From NCBI GenBank assembly GCA_024811115.1, contig JAKOGH010000126.1, positions 1 to 52,813 of the forward strand: a DNA stretch of 52,813 nt. Direction: 5' to 3'. A model generated the notes under the pieces. That model was not told where the DNA came from. It searched no databases and worked only from the letters and a program-made list of their open reading frames with translations. Numbering within the stretch: position 1 is the stretch's first letter; each line of letters starts with the position of its first letter. This DNA is from Terana coerulea. Lineage: Eukaryota; Basidiomycota; Agaricomycetes; Polyporales; Phanerochaetaceae. Below are positions 30,620-42,732 of the stretch, one piece after another. The translations under genes were made by a program, and so were the position numbers.

Positions 30620-32368
30620 TCACGAATGCCACCCGATCCCGTCGAACTCCCAATAGTCGTCCCACACGCCCTCCGTCTCCAGCGTCTCCCGTTCCTCATC
30701 CGAGCTCTCCGAGTCCGAGACGTACACCTCGAACCCGTCCCACCCGACATCGACGAACAGCCCACATAGCGTGCGCACATCGCACCCACCGACGTTCATG
30801 CAGCGCGCGATCCGCAGCTCGGTCACCGGCACGCCCGCGAAGCTCCGCGCGAACTGCGCTTCCTGCAGCGTATGCAGAAACGGCGCGGCGTGCGCGGACC
30901 AGGACATGTCGACTTCCTCTAGTATCAACGTCTGCAGCGTCGGGACAGGGAGAGCCAGTGGGTGGTCTTTGTTTGGAGGGGAGGTGGGACCGAGAGGCGT
31001 GGAGAGCGCGGTGGGGAGGTGCGCCGCGGCGTCGCGCCGAACCTGCAGCGTCTCGAGGTGCGGCATGCGCGCCAACAGTGCACGCCACGCATGCAGGTCG
31101 AGGAAGCCCTCGTAGTCGTCTGCGAGCAGCGCCTGCACGTCCTGCAGCGGCAGCGCCGCGGCGACGCTGCGCAGCATAGCCGTGTTGTCGAGGTGCTCCG
31201 GCGCGGCGGTGAGGACGAGCGAGACGGAGCCCGCCTCGGGTAGGTCCCAGAGCCCGTCGTCGGTGACGAGCTCCTCGTTGGCTTTTGCGTGTAAACAGAC
31301 CTGGAGCGCGTCCAGGCTGATGTGCAGTGCGCGTAGCCGTCTGTCGGATGCGCCTACGCGCACAGAGAGGCTTTGCGTCAACGCTGGGATCTCATCGACC
31401 TTTTCGGAGGAGATGCACCGGAGGGTGACCGATGTGCTGGGTGAGAAGATGATGTGAGACAGGAAAGAAGCGACGTCGCTCGTGTTGCCGGAAAGCGAGA
31501 GCTCTTCCAGATGAGGGAGTACTATGGTATCGAGCTCTCCAGGATCGCCTAAGACCGGAAGGACACCCTCGAGCCTGAGCGTCCGCAGACCCGGCATCTT
31601 GCGGAGGATGTTGAGGAGCTGTGCAAGTGTCGGCTGCCCGAAGTCGGGGCCCTCGACTACGAGCGTTGTCAGGGCAGCGCACGACTCCCAGAACGGCGCG
31701 TCCCACGGTAGATGGCACTGCTTGATTTCCAGTCGTTGTAGACGAGGTGTACCTCCCTCAAGGAATGACCGACTCAGTTCGAGGCCATCCACACCCGCCC
31801 TCCACCCCAAATGCGCTATAACCAGCGAGCGGAGTCGTGGCGCTGCACACCTCGTCACGCCGGTGTTCAGCAACGCGCCAAGGGCCTTGCTCTCTCCAGA
31901 AAGATGCATCTCCGCAATTCGTTCGCAATGCCCGAGCACCAAACTGCACGCTTCGGCCGTCTTCGAGCGTACGTCGTATACCTGCGCGCGCAGCGTGAGG
32001 TCCGCCCGCTTGCTCCGCCTTAACATCGCCGTGGCCCAGTCCGGCGGCGCGTGCAGCACCTCGATGTCCCGCCACAGTAGGCCACACCCGAGTGCGGCGG
32101 CGCGCCAGTCGCGGCACACGTGGCTCGCACGCAGGACGTCGCGCGCGGGCGCCGTGTAGAAGAGTGGGCGCTCGTCCGGGAGGAGGTACAGAAAGATTGT
32201 AGTAAGCACTTCGACGGGCAGACATGAGATGGGAAGGAGGCGGTTTCGATATGTGAGCAGCTTGCGGTGCGTCTCCTCGAGTGACGTGAGGAGGTCGTCG
32301 ATGTCTGAGGGTTCACGGAGGGACATCGTGGGGAACGAGGGATAAGATGTGGTATGGGTTGGTTGCAA
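30620..32368 (-). CDS. F-box protein
   Basis: Intronless, unlike its neighbours: 582 residues from the first ATG (32368) or 568 from the second (32326, MSLREPSDIDDLLTSLEE), which I prefer because it opens the usual coiled segment of this family. The F-box is LPISCLPVEVLTTIFLYLLP followed by ASHVCRDWRAAALGCGLLW. It binds Skp1 in SCF ubiquitin ligases. The rest is leucine-rich-repeat-like (for example GLRTLRLEGVL, HLEELSLSGN) and probably selects substrate. Such F-box/LRR proteins form very large, fast-evolving families in mushrooms, so the target cannot be inferred. GC-rich, with no frame problem. Confidence 0.85.
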   Translation of the reverse strand: MQPTHTTSYPSFPTMSLREPSDIDDLLTSLEETHRKLLTYRNRLLPISCLPVEVLTTIFLYLLPDERPLFYTAPARDVLRASHVCRDWRAAALGCGLLWRDIEVLHAPPDWATAMLRRSKRADLTLRAQVYDVRSKTAEACSLVLGHCERIAEMHLSGESKALGALLNTGVTRCAAPRLRSLVIAHLGWRAGVDGLELSRSFLEGGTPRLQRLEIKQCHLPWDAPFWESCAALTTLVVEGPDFGQPTLAQLLNILRKMPGLRTLRLEGVLPVLGDPGELDTIVLPHLEELSLSGNTSDVASFLSHIIFSPSTSVTLRCISSEKVDEIPALTQSLSVRVGASDRRLRALHISLDALQVCLHAKANEELVTDDGLWDLPEAGSVSLVLTAAPEHLDNTAMLRSVAAALPLQDVQALLADDYEGFLDLHAWRALLARMPHLETLQVRRDAAAHLPTALSTPLGPTSPPNKDHPLALPVPTLQTLILEEVDMSWSAHAAPFLHTLQEAQFARSFAGVPVTELRIARCMNVGGCDVRTLCGLFVDVGWDGFEVYVSDSESSDEERETLETEGVWDDYWEFDGIGWHS

Positions 32369-34068
32369 GGCGTGCAGCTGCGATTCCGTTTCCAGGAAAC
32401 AGTCAGCACAAGCCCAACCTTAATGTTACAGTACACTCACCTTGAGCCGGCAGGATGGAGCCATGGCACCGCGGGTGGCCCTGCTTATTGTGCAGTGGGG
32501 CGAAGGCAGACGCAGGAAGTGTGTGGCCCAGCGGGGCCGTGCGTGCTGCCTTTCATGGCGCCGCACAGGACAAGGCATGGCAAACACGCCTGGCACTCAT
32601 TGCGCACTCGCCCTTCTGCAAAGCGTGTGCGAGAGCCTCGTGTTGTGCTCGTGGGTGACGTGACATCATGCTGCGTAGCTTCAACGCTTCGAGCACCTAA
32701 GTTGAGACGCACCGGTACGTCGCCTTGTGTGTTGTTCAGCAGCAAAACCTGTGCGTGAACAACTGCAGCTCACAACGACAGAACATATCAGCAGACGGCA
32801 CGCTTTGCGATTGCCTAAAGAGTTACGGTTCAGTGGCAACGCCGCGGCGACTCGCAAGCGAGAAAGAACAAAAAAGCAGCGAAATTGGCAGCAAAACAAA
32901 GACCTGTTCACGCGAGAGGTCGGGCTTGGAGTATGTACATAGTGGCTGGAGAAAGTAACATGAAAGAAAGAGCTTGTTGCCAGGCTCGCATGTAAACGCT
33001 CGGCAGTAGGCGGCATGATAGCATCAAACGGCGGTGTGCAAGCCGTCGTCAACAAATCAACAAAGTATGGGAATTGCCGATCCCAAGCTTGAGCTCACCA
33101 GTACGCGTACGGGCCCCTCCCATTATATTCCTTCTATTGCACATTACATGCCATGCAAAGTCAAGCATAGGATAGTATATGCTGTGACCCGCGTGCCTGT
33201 ATACGTCTATCATTTGGACAATGATTGGTCCGGTATGTACATAGCAATTATATATTTATACAACAAAGCTCATCGTGCCGTAAGGTGCGCACGCGTTATA
33301 ATGAGGTTATAACCGACGCCTCAAGGCCTCACGAGGCACGTTGTAATACTTTCTTCCACAATGCTTCAGGAGGAGCAGGGAAGTGTACATAACAGTGTTT
33401 ACCACCATACGGTCTAGATTGACGCCGCGGTTTGGTGTCCCTGACATCGTCTTGTGACTTACTATGCCACAGTCGTTATCTTTCCATTGGACATACCGGG
33501 AGGCACGTCGATCCTAGGGCCCTGTTTGCTGCATAGGTACCTAGACCGCAGCGTTCGACAGCTGCGAAAAGGGGGAAGGCCAGGTATGTTTTCTGGCTGT
33601 CTCGTCACGCATTTTAAGGGAACTAAACTGTTCATTTCACCGCAGGTTATTCATCTCCGCCGTACTTCGCCTGAGAGACTTGGGACGTGCCGTGGGACCT
33701 GTATGTTTTTCTCCACTTACGTGCAAGCCGTCGGTCGACAAACTGCCCGCCTGCGAGCGCCAGAAGGAGACATTCACGCCCCGACGCTGAGAAGCCTTCA
33801 GCCATCAACATCCTCTACAGATACGCTGCCGAGTTAGGATACCAACGAGTGAGACTTTCATTAAACGATGGTCGCATCCCAGCACTTGAGTGACAGCTCG
33901 AGGGGCCGCCTCCTGACTCGGTGCGATGCCATCGCATGAATGGAAAGTCAATCGCCTGGTTAGTGTGTATGAGCTCATATTACTTCTCGCATCACCGAGT
34001 ATATAAAGGCAAGAGTACTCTCACACCGGCGACACAGTACTTTCCCCCTCTACTTCAGTCGACTCGCC
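32369..34068. other. Long intergenic region between divergent F-box and ppo genes
   Basis: About 1.7 kb that must contain both promoters. A TATA box for the oxygenase gene is at its right end. Open frames here are short and overlap one another on both strands; none has codon use or motifs suggesting a protein. Confidence 0.5.
34000..34007 (+). promoter_or_regulatory. TATA box of the ppo gene
   Basis: TATATAAA, 62-69 bp upstream of the ATG at 34069. A pyrimidine-rich stretch (TTTCCCCCTCTACTTC) before the start codon fits a fungal transcription start. Confidence 0.65.
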
Positions 34069-37000
34069 ATGGCAGCGCAACTTTCCAGCTTACCCTCCAT
34101 GCTCGTACAGCGAGCGTCGACTTTCACCGTAAGCTCCCACTCTCAACAACTACCATGCCATCTAATTACTCAATGGGTGTAGGGATTGGCCAAGGGGGTA
34201 CAACCCGCCAGTGACAGCACTCATCATGGTGCTATGAAGGCCATTGAAGAATTTCGCGAGCAGGTATGGACCCATAGTTTTACCGCATACACCCAAGCTA
34301 ATTCATAGAATTGGTGGTAGATAAAACGTGGTGTACAGCTTATTGACCCAGCAGCCCTGGTGGGTTCACTTTGGTTTATGGTCAGAATGTAACTGACAGA
34401 TATATCATTCAGTCAGGAATCATAGACGCGTTGAAGAATAACAACGCACTTGATGATAGGAAGATGCTTGTCAGTCCTATCGCGCGCCGCATGTCTTCCA
34501 TTCATCAGTGAACTCATTCTCCGCCGGCATACCTAAACTTAGCTGGAACACGCTCTTGTCTTTCTCTCACGTTTGCCCGATGGCACGATCTCCCAAAGAC
34601 TGCAGAACGCTACTATTGAGCTGCGTAAGATTGAGCACTTAACTCAAACCTTAAATACCGCTAACCGCTGGCACTTTTCACCCATGACCCGCAGTCTATA
34701 ACGATCTCCCTCACCCACCAAGCACATACCTTGGCAACGAATACGCTTGGCGTCGAGCCGACGGGTCGTTCAACAATGTCTCCGACCCCGACATGGGCAA
34801 AGCTGGTACACCATATGCCCGAAGCGTGCAAATGACACACCCGCTTCCGATCAAGGACCTACCCGATGCTGGCTTGGTGTTCGATACGCTTCTACGACGC
34901 GAGAAGGTGCGTGGTTGGGCGCAATGAGCAACCTCCACGCGTCAAAGCACTGTATTGAGCTTGAATGCTGACTATATGCGCGCATGTAGTTCGTTAAACA
35001 TCCCGCAGGGCTGTCGAGTATGATGTTCTCCTTCGCTGCGCTCGTCATTCACACGTACGTCATCCCCAAGCTCACTACAAGCAGGAAATCAATTGACCCT
35101 ATGCTTGTAGTGTGTTCCGTACATCGCATGAGAACGTCAACATCAACGAGACTTCGTCGTACGTCGACCTAGCCCCGTTGTATGGACACAATCAGGAAAC
35201 ACAGGACAAGATCCGTGTGCGGGACGGGCGTGGTCTTCTGTCTCCCGACACCTTCTCCGAGGATCGACTCCTGCTCCTACCACCGGCCGTATGCGTACTG
35301 CTCGTCTTGTTTAACCGTAACCACAATGTGAGATTGATTCACTTCCCTTACCGATACACATCGAGCTGAGTAAACTCTACAGTACATCGCGAAGAAGCTT
35401 CTGGAAGTGAACGAGCGCGGAACATGGGTCAATCCGGATTCCATCCCCTCGGACGACCCGCAACGCAGCACCAAGCTGCTTCAGCAAGAGGAAGAGATCT
35501 TCCAGACTGCACGGCTGATCAACTGCGGCTGGTTTGGGTCGGCAGTATTCTCGGACTACTTCAGCGCGATTTTGGGATTAGTGCGGCAAGGAAGCAGCTG
35601 GAGTCTGAATCCGTTTGGAGTGAGTCCATGTTGTGTGAGCAGATGGCGGAGATGCTAATGATACATAATTTGAAGGAAATCCGGAATGAGGACCATTCGC
35701 TCTTCGAACGTGGTCGCGGTAATGTTTGCAGCGTCGAGGTGGGCATATGCGCCACCATGTCCCGCTATACTCTCTAAATCTGATCCATTACAGTTCAATT
35801 GTCTTTACCGCTGGCATGCCACCACTTCACAACGTGCGTGTTTCTCTGCCTCATTGCTATATTATTCCTCTCAGCTTCGATACATCATGTAGAGGATGAG
35901 AAATGGGTGGAGACGCTCAGCAAGAAGCTCTTCGGCGAGCGTGACCCTGAGTCAGTTACCACACAAGACCTGAAAGCTGTCTTCAAGAAGATGCAAGCCA
36001 TGGAGCCGGATGTACATCACTGGACTTTTGGAAAGTGCGTACTTGATCTTTGTTGGGTAGCATTGCGCCCGTCGGGTCACCTTCCGTATGTGGCATCTGC
36101 TGACTTTGTGGCGTTTTTGTGGTACAGCTTGCACCGACAAGAGGATGGGACATTCAAGGACGAGGATTTGGCGCAGATTTTGTACGCTGCGTAAGTGATC
36201 CTGGAGATGTTGGTTAGGTGAGTGAAGGCTGATGTCTCTCTTTAGAACCGAGCACCCGGCTGGTGCATTCAAGGCGCGCGGAACGCCGAGTGCCATGCGA
36301 TTGCACGAGATTATGGGTATCGAGGCGAACCGACGGTGGGGAGTATGCTCGTTAAACGACTTCAGAAAGGTGCGTCATCTGGATACACACCTTGCGCTGG
36401 TCTTCACGCATATACCCTAGTTCCTTGGCTTAAAAAGGGAGTAATATTTGCCTGACTCACCTGAACGAACTTTGACGAGTTGCTGTGTGCAGCGTATACC
36501 AGTTTCCTTGAGTGGAACTCCGATCCAGACGTTGCTGCGGCAGCTGAGAAACTCTACGGCGACATCGATCATTTGGAGCTGTACGTCGGCCTCCAAGCCG
36601 AGGAATCGAAGCCGGTTATCGAGGGTGCTGGGCTTTGTCCATGTGAGTGGCCATTTGGCACAGACAGTCACAGAAGTACTTATGGCATGTTGTAGCGTAT
36701 ACCATCAGCCGCGCCATCCTCGCCGATGCCATTGCGCTCACGCGCGGTGACCGCTTCTTCACGGCGGACTACACACCCTTCAACCTGACCGCATGGGGCT
36801 TTGCGGACTGCCAGCGCGATCGGACCGCGCCGGGGTACGGCAGCACGCTCGGGCGGCTGCTCATGCGCGCGCTGCCGCAGCACTACAGCGCGGACAGCAG
36901 CTACACCTGGTTCCCGCTTATGACTCCGGAGGCGATGCAACCGATCCTGACAAAGCTCGGGGACATTGACCTGTACAGCCTGTCAAGGCCGACGCCCGCC

Positions 37001-38851
37001 GCGCCAGCACTGGCGGTGGCAGAGTACCGCGAGGTAAAGCAGGTGCTGGAGAGCGCGGATCGGTTTAGTGCCATTTCGGCAGGGAGGGCGGCGCATGTCA
37101 TTGATGGAAAGGGGTGAGGTGCACTGTGATAGCTGTAACTATAACGCTCATTGCTTGTTTGTAGGTTCTTCCTTGCTTCTACAGACCCGGCGCGCGCGAC
37201 CCGAGAACAACGTATCATGCTCTCGGCGATCACATCGTCGCCTGGTTCACCGGATGGAGTCACTGCGTTCTTCTACCAGAAGACGAGGGAGATGATGCTC
37301 AGTGAGGCGTGGACTGGCGTCAAGAAGACGACGAGGAATGTGGACATAGTGCGAGACGTGCTGAAGTATGTGCCCATCCACTGGGCGAGCCAAGTGGTGC
37401 GTGTTCCAAGCAAGGTCATCTGCGTTGAAGATAGTGCTAAGTCGTGCAATTAGGCTGGTATTCAACTGAAGCGTAACGATGATGACGACGGCGACTTCAC
37501 GCCCAAGGAGTTGTACTACATGCTTGCGGAGATTTACGAGTAAGCACTTGTTGTATTCCGGACGGAGCACTGCTTGATAACGGACTCTGCAGGTTCCTCT
37601 TCCTTGATTTCGAGTCGTCGAAGTTCATCCCGGCGTCGAAGACGGTTAGCGACCACATCGCCCAGCTCAAGACGCACATCAAGAATGCATACACACGGGG
37701 CTCTCGGGTGAGTCCTCCACAAGCAGGATACGGGGTCGAGATTGCTGATCCCGTTTGCGACACGAAAGCTCTCCATCATGGGCGTGGTGTCGTCTTTCGC
37801 GAGGATGGTAATCGGCGGGTCGCCCGACGAGGCAGATTACTCGTCGCGTTTCGCAGCCCTCGGACAAGACGCCGACACGCTTGCAAACTCGGTACTCGCG
37901 GTCCTAGTCGGTTCCACCGTCGAGTTATCTCAAGGTGCGTACTCTCATCAGCTAGTCGTATTCTGAAGTACCTCATGGGCATTGCAGCGCTCACCCATAT
38001 TGTCAACTTCTATCTGGACGATATGACCCTGCCCCAAGTGCAGGCGGTCACGAATAACGGGAGGTTGAATTCCGAGGACCAGGCTCTGTTGCAGGGTCTC
38101 GCGCTTGAGGCGTTGCGTGAGTAGAACCGCTCCCTCTCTCGGGTGTTACTGAGCTACGCCCGCCCTGCAGGTCTCGACCCGGCGTTCACCGGTGCCTATC
38201 GTAAGTTTTCTGGCCCCTACTAGCTGAGGGAGGCTGAGGTCACGTTGTAGGTGAGGCGTCGGCCAAGGTCTCGGTAGGTTCAAACACCGTTCAAGCCGGC
38301 GACCAAGTCTTTGTGGACATTGCCAAGGCCAACCTTGATGTTCGTTTTTCCTCTTCTCCCAGCTGGCGTGCTTACTCATTTATCAATACCAGGCCCACGT
38401 ATTCTCGGATCCGATGTCCGTCAACCCCAGCCGCTTGCCTCTCGAGCGTTACCTGCTCGGTGACGGCTCTGCGACGGTCTTCGGTACTGAATTGTCTTCG
38501 AAGGTACGTCCGTGCGCTATCTTTTGTCGATGATGCATGGTGTAACGCCGCATGTGAGTAGATTGCAGCCGCTGTCCTCGCCGCTGTCCACAGCTTCCCG
38601 AATGTCCGTCGCGCGCCAGGCCAATCTGGACAATTGAAGCGGTACGTTGGTGTACTACGATTCTGCAGTGCATCCTGCTCAATGCCCCTGCTGGCAGATT
38701 CAAATCCGACACAGTCCGGACGAGTTCATGGCTGTACCTGAACAAAGACCAGAAGCCGAGCCCCTGGGCGACGTCGATGATTATCCAGGTGCGCGCTTCC
38801 AGAGTCAGCAGCCATCCAGCTTGCTAACGACTTTTCTTGAAGTATGACTGA
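34069..38851 (+). CDS. Psi-factor-type fatty acid oxygenase (heme dioxygenase-P450 fusion)
   Basis: Ppo/linoleate dioxygenase family: the N-terminal animal-peroxidase domain oxidises linoleate, and the C-terminal P450 domain usually isomerises the hydroperoxide. Peroxidase motifs: distal histidine in FAALVIHTVFRT, then NETSSYVDLAPLYG, and catalytic tyrosine plus proximal histidine in FNCLYRWHATTS. Bridge: GLCPSYTISRAILADAIALT and DRFFTADYTPFNLTAWGF. P450 part: VELSQALTHIVNFYLDD, ExxR as EALR, FSDPMSVNPSRLP. Then comes GDGSATVFG where the family has GxGxHxCLG, so the heme cysteine is a valine. The C-terminal exons end RRAPGQSGQLKR, then the last motif SMIIQYD. More than 15 GT-AG introns; the last two are 38642-38697 and 38789-38842. 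One frame break near A5 36432-36436 (one A too many) lies between FRKFLGLK and SFLEWNSDPDV. Confidence 0.92.
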
Positions 38852-38938
38852 TTTGCTCGAAGTATCTTTCCGTGATATATACTTGATGTAATACCCGTGC
38901 GGAGTCTACATGCTGTACAATAGTCCCTAATACGTTGC

Positions 38939-41579
38939 TCAAAGAACAGTCTTTGCTACCTGTGTCCAGATCGCCAATGGGTTGTTGACGCTGAAAAAGA
39001 TGGCGTTAGAGAATGAAGAGCAAAGGGTGAACAGGTACGCACAGATCGGCGGTCAGCGGCAGGTTCACGTCGGCAGGGTGATCTTGCCATTCTATGGTTC
39101 GTGTCAGATACGGAACCGACGTGGAAGAGAGAGAAAATGACGAACCTTCCGGCTGAGTGGGATCCTGGATACCAAAGCCCAACCTCCATGTGATGCCCTG
39201 CACGCTGTTTGTTTTGCTGCAGAAACAGTCAACATCTAACCCCCTCACAAAACTACCTCAAACAACTCACAAGTCGGGCGGCGCGAGGGTGTTGTTCTTC
39301 AGCAGCGTCGTCTTCACGTCCGTGTCGATCTCGGAGAAGTCCGTCGACTGCCCGCCGACGGTGCCGCAATAGCGCTGCTGCACGCCGCGCTTCCCGCCGA
39401 CGACGACCGTCTTCGCGCCCTCCTCCTTCGCCATCGTGATGCTGAACAGCGAGCACGAGCTCGCGCAGCGCCCGTTGCTCACGATCGCGACCTTGTTTCC
39501 GGGGAAGAGCGCTGTCGCCGGCGGCGTCATGTCGAACGGTTGGCAGACGTCGCTCATCCTGCCCGGCACCTTCTCAGCACATCGCAGAGAGCAAACGGAA
39601 GGAGGATACGCACGGGGCGGCGAATGCGTCCTGGCGCCCGTTGATGACCTTGCGCACGGGCGGCTGCAGCCAGTCGAAGTCGGCGGGGAACGCAGTGCCG
39701 TTCGTGAAGTCCCAGTTGATAGGGTTGTACAGCACCTCGCCGTTCGGGTCCGAGCGACGGGTTGGCGAGCAGGTTCTTGACGATGAGCTGCGCGAGCGGC
39801 CCGGCGCGCGTGGTGGTGTTCAGACCTGCCTGTGGGATGGTTGTGCTCTTGGGGCCTACGATCTGTAGAGGTGTCAGGTAGTTGATGTACTTGAGTATGG
39901 AAGGGGCTTACGATTCGGTGCAGCCACTAAAAGCAAGGGTTAGTAACATGGCCAAACGAGATGGTGACCGTAGACGCACGTGGGCAACGCAAATGAAACC
40001 TCCGCCGTTGTTCGTGACGTCCACAATCAGCTGCGTCGCGCCCTTGCTCTTCAGGTTCGTCAGGCCGGTCAGCAGCGTCTGCTCGAACGCGTCGAAGCTG
40101 GTCTCGGAGAAGCTGCCAAGCGCGAGTACGCCCGTCTTCTTGTCGTCGAGCAAGAAAAACTGCGAGACGCCTGCGCTGCCGTTCACGTTCGGCGCGGGCG
40201 CGAGCGTGGGCGGGAGCGTCACGTCCGAGCGCGGCGCGCTGTCGAGCATCACGTTCAGCGCGTGCTTGCTTGAGGAGGACGCCTCGGCCGGCGGCGCCTG
40301 CCGGAACTTGGCGACGGGCGCGGCCGCGAGCGCGTCACGCTTGCGCAGCGGGTTCGCCGCGTCGTTCAGGTTCACGCCGTTTGTGCCGTCGACGGCGACA
40401 CAGTTGTTCGCGCGGAACGAGGCCGAGTCGGTCCACGGCACGGCGGCGGAGCCGATGCGGGAGCGGTAGGGCAACTGTGGGTTTCGAGTGAGACGGGGAG
40501 GGATACGAACGCGCGGCTAGAACTTACGGTGAAGGTGACGGGGAAGACGCTGCCCTTCGGGATGACCGTGAGGGTGGCAGAGTCGGCAAGGGGGAGGGAC
40601 ATCTGAGCGAAGTTGCCCATGATATAACTCCAGCCGGACTCGCCACGGTTGTAGCTCGAGAAGAACCTAGCAATATATCATGAGGCTTAGTTGCCAGACT
40701 GCATAGGATAAATGGTTCATACCCGTTTTGACGTGTCCCAAGGGGCTGGAAGCTGCCAGCGATAAGTGCATTGGCGTTGATAGACACCCAAGGGTCAAGG
40801 CCGTTGATCAAGAGAACTTTGGCTCCGGACAGCTTGGATCCATGTCAGGCACGCGCGTAACTGAGGGACCCAACGGTCGTACCTTGGCGAGCTGGCCCTT
40901 CAAAGCGCCTGGCAGCGCATTCTGCCAAACCTGGATTTCGTCCGCAAACTCAACTGAAGCGACCGAGAATGCTTCAGGAGCAATATGCACGTCTTGGGAG
41001 CCGTCCGGGTTCGTAAGCAGAACGACCGGGATAGGCAGGAACGTGAGGAACAGGGCTACGTAATAGAATGAATTAGTTGGTGTGCTCCAGGTGATCATGA
41101 ACTGCCTCACAATCGTAGCACTCGTTGATGTACACGCAGTGACCGTCGTTCAACCTCTTGAGCGTCCGCGACATGTCAATGTGCAGATCAAAGTCGGACG
41201 GGTAGCTCTGGTGGCTGATCCGCGCCAGGTCGCCCAAGAGGTTCTCGTGCACATCCGCGCTGAACGGCTGCGGCGCGAGGAGCTCGTAGTTCACCGAGGT
41301 GTGGAAGGCCAGCGTCTTGTTCACGACATCAACGATCTGCAGATCAACGCGGTCGTAAGTCATGGTTTGTCAATCATGCAGAATAAACCTTACGTTGGCC
41401 TTGATTTCCGGGTCGACCTTGAATGACGTGAAGCAAGCGCGTACAGCCGAGGGTGCGACCCATTTCTGCCCTGCGATGGCAGCGCACGGGTCGGTCGCCC
41501 GAGCAGCGAGCTCGACATCTTGTGCAAGAACACTGCTGGCGAGTAGGGCCAGCACGGAGGCTGCGGTGAGCTTGAACAT
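38939..41579 (-). CDS. Secreted S41-family (CPAF-like) protease
   Basis: Fungal tail-specific-protease relative of the chlamydial CPAF type, a serine endopeptidase probably secreted. The signal peptide is MFKLTAASVLALLASSVLAQ. The N-terminal part has LNDGHCVYINECYD, whose histidine is the likely catalytic base. Further motifs: FLTFLPIPVVLLTN, LLINGLDPWVSINANALI, then the S41 fold start VLALGSFSE with LKSKGATQLIVDVTNNGGG. The nucleophile region is VAIVSNGRCASSCSLFSITM. The C-terminus runs DFSEIDTDVKTTLL, WRLGFGIQDPTQPE and ends NNPLAIWTQVAKTVL. Multiple GT-AG introns. The frame breaks once near GGG 39759-39761 (plus strand), between KNLLAN and DPNGEVLYNPINWDF. TATA-like TATTTAAG at 41,659-41,666. 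Convergent with ppo, leaving only 87 bp between stop codons. Confidence 0.88.
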
Positions 41580-41658
41580 CTTCACGGCCGACGATTCCTA
41601 GACGTCCCAAGACCTGAACAACGGGCCTCTGGGAAGCGGGGCAGCCGACGAGCAGCTG

Positions 41659-41666
41659 CTTAAATA
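41659..41666 (-). promoter_or_regulatory. TATA-like box of the S41 protease gene
   Basis: Minus-strand TATTTAAG about 80-87 bp upstream of the ATG at 41579. Confidence 0.45.
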
Positions 41667-42408
41667 CCGAGCCCGCGACTGCTCCCATCAGACGGCCTCG
41701 CGGGGACGCCAGCGTTCACCACGTGCAAGGGTCGCGTTGCGCGGGAGATGAAACATCATGCGGCCCCATGAGAGAGTGCATAGAAGGCGGCGAGACTTTA
41801 GCGATAGCGGCATGCGGTGAATGCAAAGGTCGCGTCCGCAGGGCTTCCTATCGGGCATGTATCGGATCTGCAAGTCTTGATGGAGAGCAGGTCGCGCCAG
41901 GCTTGGGTGACCGTTCCCTCAGCACTGACTGAGGTGTGAATGCGACGGGATATAGTTGTGCTCTTCCCCAGATAGTCAGCCTAGAACGCGGGTGATCATG
42001 TACAATGAACGCATCTTTCAGCAGGAAGTTACGGAATAGCAGTCACAAGGTAGGAGGGATAAAGCGTACCTGCGGTAACTAATAATGCCTGGGTGCTGTA
42101 GAGCTCGAGGAAAGCATTCCGTGCCTTACATGTCGCACAAGGCTTCTGGGCTTGGCGTGGTGGACAATTCGTCGGAATGGTTGCGCCAACGATCGCCTGC
42201 CAGAAACGCCGGACGCTTGTGTCATGGTAAAAAGCGGACTCGACGGCGGTGTACGACTCGATTCCTCGTGCAAAGAAGAGTGCCTATGCGACAAGTCGAG
42301 AAGAGATGGAAAGAGACAGCTTGCACTCATGAAGTGAAGCCGAGAGACGGAAAGTATTCAATGAAGCAACAGCGACGCGCTGCGGCATTCCGAGAATGCC
42401 GGGAAGTC
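41667..42408. other. Intergenic region
   Basis: No supported gene in this roughly 740 bp; open frames on both strands are short and featureless. Confidence 0.5.
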
Positions 42409-42732
42409 AGGTAGGCCTACTTCACTTTCGAGTACTCTCGTCACGGTGTGACCATCACGTGGAATCACCAAGCGGCGCTGTCACGCAAACCAAGCGCTCA
42501 GCTTGATGGCTAGGCAAGGCAGTCTTGAAAAGATTCAGAAATCTTTAGAGATGGATTTTCCGAGAGGTTGTCTCGTCAAATACTCTTATGTGCAAGTTGC
42601 AATAAACTGACGAGAAGACATCTTCCTGTCAGGACCGCCGAACATGACCCATTCGGTTGAGGTTGTTCTTTCAGTGCTTAGCGTGACGGCGCCTAGCCAC
42701 GTGACGTACTCGAAAGTGGAGTAGGCCTACCT
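42409..42732. mobile_element. 324 bp MITE-like element
   Basis: Ends are inverted repeats: left AGGTAGGCCTACTTCACTTT, right end on the other strand AGGTAGGCCTACTCCACTTT. Both continue CGAGTAC, and after small gaps CACGTGG and a GCGCCGTCACGC-like stretch. The interior is non-coding. Immediate flanks (TC on the left, TAAC on the right) do not show a clear target duplication, so the superfamily is open. Confidence 0.75.

Noticed and set aside
32681..33055. Open frame of 124 codons on the minus strand upstream of the F-box gene
   Set aside because: Cysteine/serine-rich low-complexity translation, overlapped by equally long frames on the other strand; no promoter or splice support.
36432..36436. 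Programmed ribosomal frameshifting at the run sites
   Set aside because: Sites differ in sequence and direction, no common slippery motif or downstream structure is visible, and unrelated genes are affected.
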